From contig NZ_CP022387.1 of NCBI RefSeq assembly GCF_002302635.1, forward strand, positions 2,480,001 to 2,544,000: DNA of 64,000 nt, written 5' to 3'. The stretch is from Capnocytophaga stomatis (GTDB lineage Bacteria > Bacteroidota > Bacteroidia > Flavobacteriales > Flavobacteriaceae). Made by a program: the position numbers and the translations under genes. Each line of letters opens with the position of its first letter. The first letter of the stretch is position 1. Positions 44,158-52,665 of this stretch are shown piece after piece. Under the pieces are notes generated by a model that did no database searches, had not been told where the DNA came from, and was given only the letters and a program-made list of their open reading frames with translations.

Positions 44158-46302
44158 TTACTCTACAATCGTCATTTCATCAACGATGTGTTTTGCTCCT
44201 GAAAATTTGTCGATTACCCAAAGTACGTAGCGGATATCCACATTAATGGTTCTTTGTAATTTTGGGTCAAAAATAACGTCTCCCGCCATTGCCTCGATAT
44301 TTCCGTCGAAAGCCAAACCGATAAGTTCGCCTTTGCCATTCATCACTGGCGAACCTGAGTTTCCTCCTGTGATGTCGTTGTCTGTCAAGAAATTAACGTG
44401 CATTGTTCCGTCTTTATCCAGATAACGCCCAAAGTCATTTGCTTCATACATTTCAATCATACGTTTTGGCATATCAAATTCCGGGTCGTTAGGTTTATAC
44501 TTGGCAACCATTGATTTGAAGGTTGTATAATTGTTGATGGAAGCGTCAGCGTTGCGTTTGTCGGCAGGAAGTGCACGGACAGTTCCGTAAGTTAAACGAA
44601 GTGTGGAGTTTGCGTCAGGATATAACGTATTTCCTATTTTAGAAACTCGCATTCCTTTTACGAATTTTCGGAAAGCTTTTTCGTAAGAATCGTGCAACGC
44701 AATTTCTTCTTCTGACTTATGATTATATTGATTCACAAGCGATAACGAAAGTTGTGCCAGCATATCGTTTTTAAGCACTTCAGAATTTGGGTTTTCCAAG
44801 AAGTTTTTAAAATTTTCCTGTGAGCCGAATACGCTGGTTTCGAAGGCTTTGTCTGCGAATTTTTTGAAATCTCCTTGAAAGTTTGTTTGTATTTGTTTCA
44901 CTTCGGAAGGAACATTTTTTGCTTTGTTCACGTATAATTTCAATCCGTTTGCCAGAATTGCTTTTTCCGTAGGAATGTGTTTTTCTTTATAAATTTCCAA
45001 AACATTTTGCATACGACTAACCAATTGGCTTTTTTGTTGGTCAGACATTTGTTCGTAATTTTGGAAAGCTTTTGCTATTGCTTGCGGAAGCCCAACAAAA
45101 TCCGTTGCACGAATAAGCGAAACCAAATAGTTATTATCAGCCGATTGAACGTTTGTTTTTTCAAAATAATCAGCCATTGTTTTTAGCACATCGCCATATT
45201 CGGCTCTGTTTTTCTTTTTGTTAGCCCATTTGGCAAATTTTTTCTCGTAACTGCGTTTTACATCAGCGGTTTTGTGAGCTTTTAAAGCCTCAATCATACC
45301 TTGACGATTTTTCCAGTAATTTGCAATTTGTGCGTATTTTGAAGCATACATCAAACGCACGGCATCATCAGCATTCATAAAAGGTTTCATAGCGTCCATT
45401 GCTGTTTTTGAGCCTTCTACCCAAGCTGGATACGCATATTCCACATTTTGGTCAACCCAGAAAGATGGCACCCAACGATTTGTACGCCCAGGATAGCCCA
45501 AAATCATAGCAAAATCTTTTTCTTGAACACCTTTTAGGCTTACTGCCAGATGTTTTTTAGCTTTCATTGGGATATTTTCGGCAGAATAGTCAGCAGCATT
45601 TCCGTTTTTATCAGTATAAACGCGGAAAAGTGAAAAGTCTCCCGTTTGGCGAGGCCATTCCCAGTTGTCGGTATCTCCACCAAATTTTCCAATACTTTCA
45701 GGCGGAGTTCCTACCAAACGAACATCTTTAAAATCTTGATATACAAAATAATAATATTCATTTCCTTGAAAGAATGAACGAACAGAAACGACATACTTTC
45801 CGCCTTCGTTGTTTTCTTTCTGAATTTTTGCCATTTCACGATTCAATGCCGCTTCACGCTCTTTTTCAGTCATTTTATCATTAACAACAGAAAGCATTCG
45901 GTCAGTAACGTTATCCATACGAACGAAAAAGCGAACAAAAAGCGACTGCGGTTTTATCTCATCTTGATACGTTTTTGCCCAAAATCCGTCGCGTAAGTAG
46001 TTATTTTCAGGGGTAGAAACCTCAGCAATTTGCCCGTATCCGCAATGGTGATTGGTTAATACCAGTCCGTCTTTGGAAATAATACTTGCCGTACAACCTC
46101 CATTAAATTGCACAATTGCGTCTTTCAAGCTATTGTTGTTGATACTGTAAATCTCTTGGGCAGTAAGTTGTAAACCCATTTTTTGCATATCACGTTGATT
46201 CAGACGCTCTATGAACATTAAAAACCACATTCCTTCATCGGCACGAGCTATTGGTGTTAAAAGCAGGGCAGCGATGAATGTCAAACATATTTTTTTCATC
46301 AT
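44158..46302 (-). CDS. S46 family dipeptidyl-peptidase, DPP7 type
   Basis: 714 residues with a signal peptide (about 1-21). Releases dipeptides from the N-terminus of peptides in the periplasm of asaccharolytic or proteolytic Bacteroidota. Trypsin-like fold: GGCTASIISKDGLVLTNHHC with the catalytic His, and GGNSGSP with Ser649. The specificity position that is Arg in DPP11 (acidic P1) is Gly667 in GLAFDGNIEAM, as in DPP7, predicting cleavage after hydrophobic or aliphatic residues. GKFGGDTDNWEWPRQTGDFS is the family's N-terminal-recognition region. Fits peptide foraging together with PNGase F. Confidence 0.92.
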   Translation of the reverse strand: MMKKICLTFIAALLLTPIARADEGMWFLMFIERLNQRDMQKMGLQLTAQEIYSINNNSLKDAIVQFNGGCTASIISKDGLVLTNHHCGYGQIAEVSTPENNYLRDGFWAKTYQDEIKPQSLFVRFFVRMDNVTDRMLSVVNDKMTEKEREAALNREMAKIQKENNEGGKYVVSVRSFFQGNEYYYFVYQDFKDVRLVGTPPESIGKFGGDTDNWEWPRQTGDFSLFRVYTDKNGNAADYSAENIPMKAKKHLAVSLKGVQEKDFAMILGYPGRTNRWVPSFWVDQNVEYAYPAWVEGSKTAMDAMKPFMNADDAVRLMYASKYAQIANYWKNRQGMIEALKAHKTADVKRSYEKKFAKWANKKKNRAEYGDVLKTMADYFEKTNVQSADNNYLVSLIRATDFVGLPQAIAKAFQNYEQMSDQQKSQLVSRMQNVLEIYKEKHIPTEKAILANGLKLYVNKAKNVPSEVKQIQTNFQGDFKKFADKAFETSVFGSQENFKNFLENPNSEVLKNDMLAQLSLSLVNQYNHKSEEEIALHDSYEKAFRKFVKGMRVSKIGNTLYPDANSTLRLTYGTVRALPADKRNADASINNYTTFKSMVAKYKPNDPEFDMPKRMIEMYEANDFGRYLDKDGTMHVNFLTDNDITGGNSGSPVMNGKGELIGLAFDGNIEAMAGDVIFDPKLQRTINVDIRYVLWVIDKFSGAKHIVDEMTIVE

Positions 46303-46498
46303 AAATAAATTAATTTTTTTTCGAGGCTAAAAATAAATAATAATTGTAACTAAAAAGATTATTTAGTCATTTTTAACATTTTGGAATAATTTTCTTTTAC
46401 TTTTTTGGGGAGAAAATTAAACGAAAAGTTTAAAAATATTTTTTGTAAAATGTTTATAATAAGATAATTATGTTTTATAAATAAATTATCTGTTGAAT

Positions 46499-48274
46499 TT
46501 ACTTAGCAAGCAATTTTGCACTTTCCACCAATCGGATGAATTCTTTTCGGTAGCCTTCTTTGTCTTTTCCGAGGGCGTTTTTGGCAAGGTCAATCACTTG
46601 CTGATAAGAAGCTTCAGCTTTAAATTCCGAATCGCGAAGTAACATCCCGAATTCGGCAACGGAAGCGGCAAATCGGAAATTGTCCGTGGTTTTTGAAATT
46701 TCTTTCACTTGAAAATCAATAGGTTCCGAAACTTCAATGCTTTTGTTGGATTTTGAATCGGGTTTTTTATACCGAATTTTTAAGAAAGCAATTTCATTTC
46801 CTTTTTTAGCTTTTTCATTAAGTTGCTGATTCTGGTAACGTAAAGTATCTTCGTTTTTTCCATCGGCGGGAATAATTTCGTAAAGAACGGTCACAGTATG
46901 CCCCGAGCCCACTTCGCCGGCGTCTTTTTGGTCGTCTTCAAAATCTTCCGTGTTTAGCATTCGGTTTTCGTAGCCCAGCAATCGGTATTCTTTCACATAT
47001 TTTGGGTTGAATTCCACCTGAAATTTCACGTCTTTGGCAACAGTATAGAACGTTCCGCCAAATTCGTTAACCAGCACTTTTTTGGCTTCCATAATGTTGT
47101 CAATATAGGCGTAATTTCCGTTGCCTTTATTGGCTATGGTTTCGGTCATATCATCGCGATAATTTCCCATTCCAAATCCTAAAACACTGATATAGACGCC
47201 ACTTTTTCGTTCCTCTTCCACCAATCGTTGTAGTTCGTCGTAATTGTTTATCCCTACGTTGAAATCGCCGTCGGTTGCCAAAATTATTCGATTGTTTCCA
47301 CTCGGAATGAAATTTTCGCGAGCCACTTTGTAAGCTAATTTCAGTCCTTCTCCGCCTGCGGTGCTTCCGCCTGCTTCCAATTTTTCCAAGGCAGCTTCAA
47401 TTGTAGCTTTTTCCTTTGCCGAAGTGGAAGGCAAGACCAAACCAGAGCTACCCGCATAAACCACAATGGCTACTTTATCGGAGGGTTTCAACGAATTTAG
47501 AAGCAGTTTAAAGGACGATTTCAGTAGTGGTAATTTGTTAGGATAATCCATTGAACCAGAAACATCTATCAGAAAAACAATATTGGAAGGAGGTGTTTTC
47601 TCCATATCAATTTTTTGAGCTTGCATCCCGATTTGTAGCAAATAGTTTTTAGAGTTCCAAGGAGCTTTGCTCAGTTCCGTAGTCATTTTAAAAGGCGTTT
47701 TGCTTTTGGCATCGGGTTGCGGATAATCGTAATCAAAATAGTTAATCATTTCCTCAATGCGAACGGCATCTTTTTCAGGAAAAGAACCGTTGTTGAGCAT
47801 ACGCCGAATGTTGCTGTACGAGGCTCTGTCCACATCCGCCGAAAAAGTAGAAACGGGGTCGGTAGCCGTTTTTTTAAACTTGTTTTCCTCAATGTTTTTG
47901 TAGGTTTCTTTTTCTTCAGGCATACGATACGTTCCTGTTACGGCTTTCTTGGATTGTATTCCATACCCAAGTACAACAACTTCTTGAAGAATTTGTTGGT
48001 CTTCTTTCAAAGCTACATTGAGTGTTTTCTGCTGTTTGACTATAATTTCTTGGGTTTCAAAGCCAATATAACTGAAAACCAGTATATCTTTAGGCTTTAC
48101 ACGGATAGCATATTTTCCGTTGAAGTCGGTTTGTGTACCTTTAGTTGTTCCTTTAATTACAATATTTACTCCAGGTAGGGCATTTCCTGATTCATCGGTC
48201 ACGGTACCACTCAATTCGTATTCTTGCCCGTAGGCAAATACTAAAGTCAGAAAAAATAATAGAATTGTTCTCAT
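46499..48274 (-). CDS. vWA domain protein of the YfbK type with N-terminal CarboxypepD-reg domain
   Basis: 591 residues: signal peptide (1-16), CarboxypepD-reg-like domain (about 18-103; GTVTDESGNALPGVNIVIKG), a YfbK N-terminal region with FSADVDRASYSNIRRML and VRIEEMINYFDYDYP, a von Willebrand A domain with MIDAS residues DVSGS, the Thr of GGSTAGG and ATDGD, and the YfbK C-terminal region. Predicted surface or periplasmic metal-dependent adhesion or assembly protein. The extra N-terminal domain is more typical of TonB receptors but is common in flavobacterial YfbK proteins. Function not established. Confidence 0.85.
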   Translation of the reverse strand: MRTILLFFLTLVFAYGQEYELSGTVTDESGNALPGVNIVIKGTTKGTQTDFNGKYAIRVKPKDILVFSYIGFETQEIIVKQQKTLNVALKEDQQILQEVVVLGYGIQSKKAVTGTYRMPEEKETYKNIEENKFKKTATDPVSTFSADVDRASYSNIRRMLNNGSFPEKDAVRIEEMINYFDYDYPQPDAKSKTPFKMTTELSKAPWNSKNYLLQIGMQAQKIDMEKTPPSNIVFLIDVSGSMDYPNKLPLLKSSFKLLLNSLKPSDKVAIVVYAGSSGLVLPSTSAKEKATIEAALEKLEAGGSTAGGEGLKLAYKVARENFIPSGNNRIILATDGDFNVGINNYDELQRLVEEERKSGVYISVLGFGMGNYRDDMTETIANKGNGNYAYIDNIMEAKKVLVNEFGGTFYTVAKDVKFQVEFNPKYVKEYRLLGYENRMLNTEDFEDDQKDAGEVGSGHTVTVLYEIIPADGKNEDTLRYQNQQLNEKAKKGNEIAFLKIRYKKPDSKSNKSIEVSEPIDFQVKEISKTTDNFRFAASVAEFGMLLRDSEFKAEASYQQVIDLAKNALGKDKEGYRKEFIRLVESAKLLAK

Positions 48275-48378
48275 AATTGAAAATATTTTTCTGAAAAATA
48301 GCTAAAATTATGCCAGAACACACTAATTGTGTGTGGAAATCATAAAAAAGCCAAAATTTAACAAATTTGGAAAGAAAA

Positions 48379-49038
48379 TCATTTCTTTGCTCTCAACATT
48401 TCACGTTTTCCGGGCGGTCCCTGAAGTTTTTCAACCTGAAAGCCACAAGTTTTCATTGCTCTTTGAACACTTCCTTTTGATGAATAAGTAACCAAGTAGC
48501 CACCTTTTTTCAGTGCTTTGTACATTTTTTCAAAAATAGAAATTTCCCAAAGTTCGGGCTGAACCCTTGCTCCAAAAGCATCGAAATAAATAAGGTCAAA
48601 TCGTTCAAAATCATTAATTTGCTCAAAAAAATGATTTCTTTTTTTGATGATAAAACTCTCCGAAATAGGAATCTCTTTTTCCCATTCCGATTGATGAATT
48701 TTTTCAAAAATGGATTGTAGAGAACTGTTATTCAATTGATTGCAATAGTTCATTTGCTGGGCTTCTTCCCAAGAAAGAGGGTAACCTTCCACAGTTTCAT
48801 AGTGGATTTTCAAACCTAATTTTGAATGTTCCAAATATGTAACTAAAGCATTCAATCCCGTTCCGAAGCCAATTTCGAGGATAGAAACCAATTGATTTTC
48901 AAATAAATGAAGTCCGTTTTTTATGAAAACGTGTAAAGCTTCCTGAACCGCACCGTGCTTGGAATGGAAACACTCGTCCCATTCTGGAATTTGAAAAGTA
49001 GTTGAACCATCGGAAGTTATGATAACTTTACGCTCCAT
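48379..49038 (-). CDS. mnmD: tRNA 5-methylaminomethyl-2-thiouridine methyltransferase MnmD
   Basis: 219 residues; corresponds to the methyltransferase (MnmD) half of E. coli MnmC, without the oxidase half. SAM-dependent formation of mnm5U from nm5U at tRNA position 34. Signatures: ECFHSKHGAVQEALHVFI, LEIGFGTGLNAL (SAM motif I), YETVEGYPLSWEEA and YFDAFGARVQPELW, then the C-terminal GPPGKREMLRA. It starts 3 bases after the AAA ATPase gene stop, so they form an operon. Confidence 0.92.
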   Translation of the reverse strand: MERKVIITSDGSTTFQIPEWDECFHSKHGAVQEALHVFIKNGLHLFENQLVSILEIGFGTGLNALVTYLEHSKLGLKIHYETVEGYPLSWEEAQQMNYCNQLNNSSLQSIFEKIHQSEWEKEIPISESFIIKKRNHFFEQINDFERFDLIYFDAFGARVQPELWEISIFEKMYKALKKGGYLVTYSSKGSVQRAMKTCGFQVEKLQGPPGKREMLRAKK

Positions 49039-49041
49039 TTT

Positions 49042-50184
49042 TTAATTTTTAAAACCTATTTTTGAAGGTTCAGAGTTCTCCTTAAATTCCTTAATATTAA
49101 TGTTTGTCAATTCTGCCAGAGAATAAGGTTTGTTTACAGTGATTTGTTTGTCAGTTGATTGCAAATATTTGTTTGCTTTTTCAACGGTGAGTTCTCTGAA
49201 TTTGTACTCCGCAATAAGTCGTCCTTTTCGCAAAAGTGCAGGGTCAATTTTTGAAATATCAGAGTTGAAAGTGCAAATTAATTGACATTCAAGCACATCG
49301 GAAAGCATACCATCGGCGATATTTAAAATAGAAGAAACTACATCTGTGTTGCTGTTAAAAACAGTTCGCTCAGCGATGTAATTTTCACAATCTTCCAAAA
49401 CCAAAATCGAATTTTTATTGCCAATTAATAACCCGATAAAAGCAGGGTCAGTGAGTGAACCAATCATCGTTGTGGGAATAAAAATAAATTTCTTATTTGG
49501 AATTTGGCTTGTTAACCATTTGATATAGTTTGTTTTACCAGAGCCTGCAATGCCGTGAAACAGAACCACTCCTTTCGTGTCATTGGTCAAAACATTTTTG
49601 ACACGATTGTGAACTTCTAAAAAATCGTCATTGTACATTGTCTCAAAATCAATGCGATATGGTTTTATGGTGTGCGTTTTTATTTCAAGTCCGACTTGAG
49701 TTTTCAGCAGAATTGACACTTTTGAATCCTTAGAAACATATTTTTCAATGTATTCCGAGAAGAGTGCAGTTAAGTTTTCTTTCGTTTTTGGATTTGTATT
49801 TTCGTAATACACGTAATTCACCTTGAAAAGCCCGTCTTCAAAAATTTGGTTGTCATATTCATTGGATAAATTCTTATCTGTCAATATAAAAACCTCTAAA
49901 TCAGGATGAAAATAACATTCCTCTGATTCAAAAAGTTCATTTTGCTTTGAAGCATAATCAACGGTGTAATAGTCGGTGCATTTTACAAAATGTTTCAGTT
50001 TTTCTTTCTGAATTACCAAATCTTCTCCGCTCAAATAAATTCGAGTCATCAGGTCATCTAACAAACATTGATATGGATTGCTGTAAGTCAGCATTTTAAA
50101 TTTATCTACAACTTGAATGTTGTCATCGCCATCGGTTTGTAATAAGTTAATCGGACGATAATATTTAGAATCTTGTATTTTCAT
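49042..50184 (-). CDS. AAA family ATPase (single AAA domain)
   Basis: 380 residues from ATG 50184 (MKIQDSKYYR). A longer reading to 50361 starts upstream of the -7 box at 50252-50259 and includes a Phe-rich, non-family segment, so it is rejected. The N-terminal 190 residues are unassigned; the AAA module has Walker A LFHGIAGSGKTNYIKW, Walker B ILVLEDCENYI (with Cys where Glu is more common), sensor 1 CTFNSD and the arginine-finger region DPALLRKGRL, as in BCS1/Cdc48-like single-ring ATPases. Function unknown. Shares an operon with mnmD. Confidence 0.82.
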   Translation of the reverse strand: MKIQDSKYYRPINLLQTDGDDNIQVVDKFKMLTYSNPYQCLLDDLMTRIYLSGEDLVIQKEKLKHFVKCTDYYTVDYASKQNELFESEECYFHPDLEVFILTDKNLSNEYDNQIFEDGLFKVNYVYYENTNPKTKENLTALFSEYIEKYVSKDSKVSILLKTQVGLEIKTHTIKPYRIDFETMYNDDFLEVHNRVKNVLTNDTKGVVLFHGIAGSGKTNYIKWLTSQIPNKKFIFIPTTMIGSLTDPAFIGLLIGNKNSILVLEDCENYIAERTVFNSNTDVVSSILNIADGMLSDVLECQLICTFNSDISKIDPALLRKGRLIAEYKFRELTVEKANKYLQSTDKQITVNKPYSLAELTNINIKEFKENSEPSKIGFKN

Positions 50185-50251
50185 AAATAAATGGTTTAAA
50201 AAACATTCAAAAAAACGAAAAAAGTTCGCCTTTTGAAAGAAAAAATTTCCG

Positions 50252-50259
50252 CAAAGGTA
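50252..50259 (-). promoter_or_regulatory. -7 box of the AAA ATPase-mnmD operon
   Basis: Minus-strand TACCTTTG, perfect -7, 67 bases before ATG 50184; this sets the start. Confidence 0.55.
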
Positions 50260-50380
50260 TGAAATGTGCCGAGAAGTTAAAAGATAAAAACTCAAATTTG
50301 ATTTGAAAATACAAAAACAAAGGCGAAACGTTTTTCCGAAAATAGTAACGTTTCGCCTCAAAATTAAGATATTTAGTTTT

Positions 50381-50516
50381 TTATCCTTTCAATAATTTCT
50401 CTTGAACTTCGTGGCTCATCACCTGATATCCCCATAAATGTCGGCTGAATTTTGATTTTCCTTGCGTAATGGAACGCAACGAAGTGGAATATCCGTACAT
50501 TTCGGCAATCGGAACT
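50381..50516 (-). pseudogene. Remnant 3' end of a second elongation factor G gene
   Basis: Minus-strand codons read VPIAEMYGYSTSLRSITQGK, then SKFSRHLWGYQVMSHEVQEK and LLKG-stop. By eye about 39 of 44 residues match the C-terminus of the intact EF-G at 52666, and the DNA is similarly close but clearly diverged, so it is not a recent copy. The frame stays open upstream to about 50555 (EIFEREAESKCE) but there similarity ends. It cannot be functional. It lies on the far side of the AT-rich cassette from the intact EF-G, in the same orientation. 50557-50739 holds nothing I recognise. Confidence 0.85.
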
Positions 50517-50739
50517 TCACATTTTGATTCAGCCTCTCTTTCAAAGATTTCCGAAAAAAATAAGAAGAGTTTTACAATATAAAAACTTCCCTATCTCCGA
50601 AAATGAGAATCATTGTTAGAGAAATATTTTTGCAATTTACAAGCCATACCAATAAGTTAAAAAATGTTATTTTTTTGGATATTCAGAATAAAATTCTACC
50701 TTGCGACAAAATAGGTAACGTAATTATAAATTTAACTTT

Positions 50740-51012
50740 TTGTGTCATGAAACAGTAAGATTATTATTAAGTTTGGTTATTTTGTGTGGCTCATTGGCTT
50801 CTATTTCAAAAGTGATAAACGAGTCTCCTGTAAGTTCTAATGCTTGGGTAGGAGCAGCATACCTCTATGCAACACAGACTGACAGCTCACCTGAGGTGGG
50901 AGCCATCTTTGGAGTAGTAGGTACGGTAGAGAGTTCTGTATTGGGATATGGAGCTGCTTTGGCTTGGGGAGGTCCTGTCGGATTAGCAGTAGGGCTAGGA
51001 GTGGGCTTATGA
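50740..51012 (+). CDS. Putative secreted Gly/Ala-rich bacteriocin-like peptide (start uncertain)
   Basis: As read, 90 residues from TTG 50740. A hydrophobic leader (RLLLSLVILCGSLASIS) is followed by VINESPVSSNAWVGAAYLYA and a very hydrophobic Gly-rich C-terminus: 11 of the last 38 residues are Gly, with GxxxG spacing (VLGYGAALAWGGPVGLAVGL). This composition is typical of class II and circular bacteriocin precursors and of membrane-inserting peptides. An ATG at 50748 is one base out of frame: with one more A in the run after it the protein would start MKTVRLLLSLVILCG, a classic signal peptide. So either the TTG is used or the gene has a one-base frameshift. Three membrane-protein genes follow on the same strand. 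No homologue is recognised. Confidence 0.55.
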   Translation: MCHETVRLLLSLVILCGSLASISKVINESPVSSNAWVGAAYLYATQTDSSPEVGAIFGVVGTVESSVLGYGAALAWGGPVGLAVGLGVGL

Positions 51013-51157
51013 TGATTGTGAATTAATAAGAGCCTATTTTAAATTTATATAAACACATTATTTATATGAATGAAATATGTTTCTGATTTATTCTCTAATA
51101 TTTTTTTCAATATGATAAGGTAGTTGATAAACTTAAAATAGACTTCAAATTTGCTCT

Positions 51158-51655
51158 ATGAAATTAAAGATTCTTACAGTATTAACCTTTTTCTTACCTT
51201 TTGTAGTAGGTTTATTCTTAATTGAGGTGAATGATGTCCCTATAAAGGAAGAATCTAACCCGAGTTTCTTAGTATTGGATAAAGTTGATTTACTATTTAA
51301 GATACTTGCTAACAATACCTATGTTATACTGATAAATGTTTTAGGTTTTTTGTCTTTTGGAGGTATAACTTTGTTAAATACCTCATACAATGGTTTTGTT
51401 TTGGGGTTATTTTTTAATACAATCAAGCAAAAAACAAATTTATCTTTAATTTTTAGTTCTTTCCTGCCTCATTCGATAGAATTAGTAGCCATCTTATTAT
51501 CTTGTTACATAGGGTACTGTTTGTCAATAAAGTTGTACCATTATATTTTTAAAGAAGTTATGGAGTTTAATTTTAAAGATATAAAGAAAATATTATTTTG
51601 TTTAATAATTGTTTTTATATCTTCTTTATTAGAGGTTTTTGTTTCTATAAGATAG
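51158..51655 (+). CDS. SpoIIM/DUF95-like membrane protein
   Basis: 165 residues with about four membrane helices: 5-22, 50-72 (NTYVILINVLGFLSFGGITL), 98-122 and 140-162. The order of helices with N-rich, G-rich loop (NTSYNGFVLGLFFNTIK) and LPHSIELVAILLSCYIGY matches the stage II sporulation protein M (DUF95) family. In non-sporulating bacteria such proteins are often part of bacteriocin or peptide-export clusters, notably circular bacteriocin clusters. It is followed 2 bases later by the next membrane protein, so an operon is likely. Codon use is extremely AT-rich. Confidence 0.7.
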   Translation: MKLKILTVLTFFLPFVVGLFLIEVNDVPIKEESNPSFLVLDKVDLLFKILANNTYVILINVLGFLSFGGITLLNTSYNGFVLGLFFNTIKQKTNLSLIFSSFLPHSIELVAILLSCYIGYCLSIKLYHYIFKEVMEFNFKDIKKILFCLIIVFISSLLEVFVSIR

Positions 51656-51657
51656 CT

Positions 51658-52203
51658 ATGATAAATACTAAGAAACCACTATTCATTCCTTTATCAATTA
51701 TTTGTTTTTCTTTTATTATTTCTTTTGTCATAGAGCAAAACATACTTAAAATAAATAATTCCAATTTTCATAAGGTTATTGTTACAATAAATAATATTGC
51801 ATCTATCATATCCCCTTTGTTAACTCTAATTTTATCTTTTTTAAGTTCAAAATATATTATAAACTATTATAAATTAGGTACAGTAATAAATTCAAAGGAA
51901 TTAATTCAAATTATATGTAAATCTTTATTTCCAGTAGCATTTATATTGTTAATTATTCTTATAATTATTGTTTGTAACATTCACAAATTAGACTACTCAA
52001 AAGATGTGGAAGAATTTAATAGTAAGGAAATATTTTATAATTTAAATATAATTGACTTAAAATTTATTCACGATGTGTCTTGGATATTATTTTACACATT
52101 GTTTGTTATTGCATTAACAGAAAGAAATATCCCCTTAGTCAAATCATTTGTTATTGTAATTGTTCCTGTTTTACTTTTTTTATTGTTTAAAATTTCCATA
52201 TGA
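51658..52203 (+). CDS. Hydrophobic five-helix membrane protein of the cassette
   Basis: 181 residues from ATG 51658 (an upstream reading overlaps the SpoIIM-like gene in another frame). About five membrane helices: 7-25, 45-65 (IASIISPLLTLILSFLS), 88-108 (FPVAFILLIILIIIVC), 135-152 and 158-178. Topology resembles Yip1-type or immunity-type membrane proteins, but I cannot assign a family. One 60-base sample within it (52021-52080) has only 11 G/C against 24 in a sample of the nearby EF-G gene, a sign of different origin. Role in transport or self-protection is inference. Confidence 0.65.
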   Translation: MINTKKPLFIPLSIICFSFIISFVIEQNILKINNSNFHKVIVTINNIASIISPLLTLILSFLSSKYIINYYKLGTVINSKELIQIICKSLFPVAFILLIILIIIVCNIHKLDYSKDVEEFNSKEIFYNLNIIDLKFIHDVSWILFYTLFVIALTERNIPLVKSFVIVIVPVLLFLLFKISI

Positions 52204-52210
52204 TGTAATT

Positions 52211-52522
52211 ATGAATAATTTCAAATGTCCATACTGTAATCATACACAGCCCTTTCTCAAAACATTCAAAATTAAACCTTTGCTTGAAACCAATTGTTCT
52301 AATTGTGGGAGAAGGATTTATCCTAAATTCAACAAACAGATTCAATCTACGTGGACTTATACTTTTTTATTGGGAATTGTTTTAGGAGTGGCTCCTCCTG
52401 TGATACTTTTAGATCAAGGGTATGATATTTTTAGAGCCCTCCTGTCAGGATTATTTTTAGGAATTATAATGATTTTCTTATACACTTTTATTATTTACCA
52501 AACTACAAAATTTGAAAAATGA
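52211..52522 (+). CDS. CxxC-x19-CxxC (CXXC_20_CXXC family) membrane protein
   Basis: 103 residues from ATG 52211. FKCPYCNHTQPF and NCSNCGRRIYPKF give two CxxC pairs separated by exactly 19 residues, the spacing of the CXXC_20_CXXC family; they should bind zinc. Two membrane helices follow (about 44-66 and 72-95). Starts 7 bases after the previous stop and is the last gene of the cassette. Function unknown; members are small zinc-ribbon membrane proteins. Confidence 0.7.
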   Translation: MNNFKCPYCNHTQPFLKTFKIKPLLETNCSNCGRRIYPKFNKQIQSTWTYTFLLGIVLGVAPPVILLDQGYDIFRALLSGLFLGIIMIFLYTFIIYQTTKFEK

Positions 52523-52550
52523 TAATTCAGAAATTCGAAATAAAATGTAA

Positions 52551-52610
52551 AAACTTTGTCAAAGTCCAATAGAATTGATATCCAATACAAAAAGAACTTC
52601 GACAAAGTTT
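52551..52610. repeat. Inverted repeat at the right end of the cassette
   Basis: AAACTTTGTCaAAGTcC (52551-52567) and its near-complement GaACTTcGACAAAGTTT (52594-52610), 15 of 17 pairs, 26-base loop. Could be a terminator for the cassette, though it lacks a T run, or an end structure of the insert. Confidence 0.5.
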
Positions 52611-52665
52611 ATCAAAAAGGCAAATATGATTTACCAATACTTCGAGCGAAGAATGTTTACTTCTA

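Noticed and set aside
50185-50361. Extended N-terminus of the AAA ATPase
   Set aside because: Starts upstream of the -7 box at 50252-50259 and has an Phe/Cys-rich composition unlike the rest of the protein.
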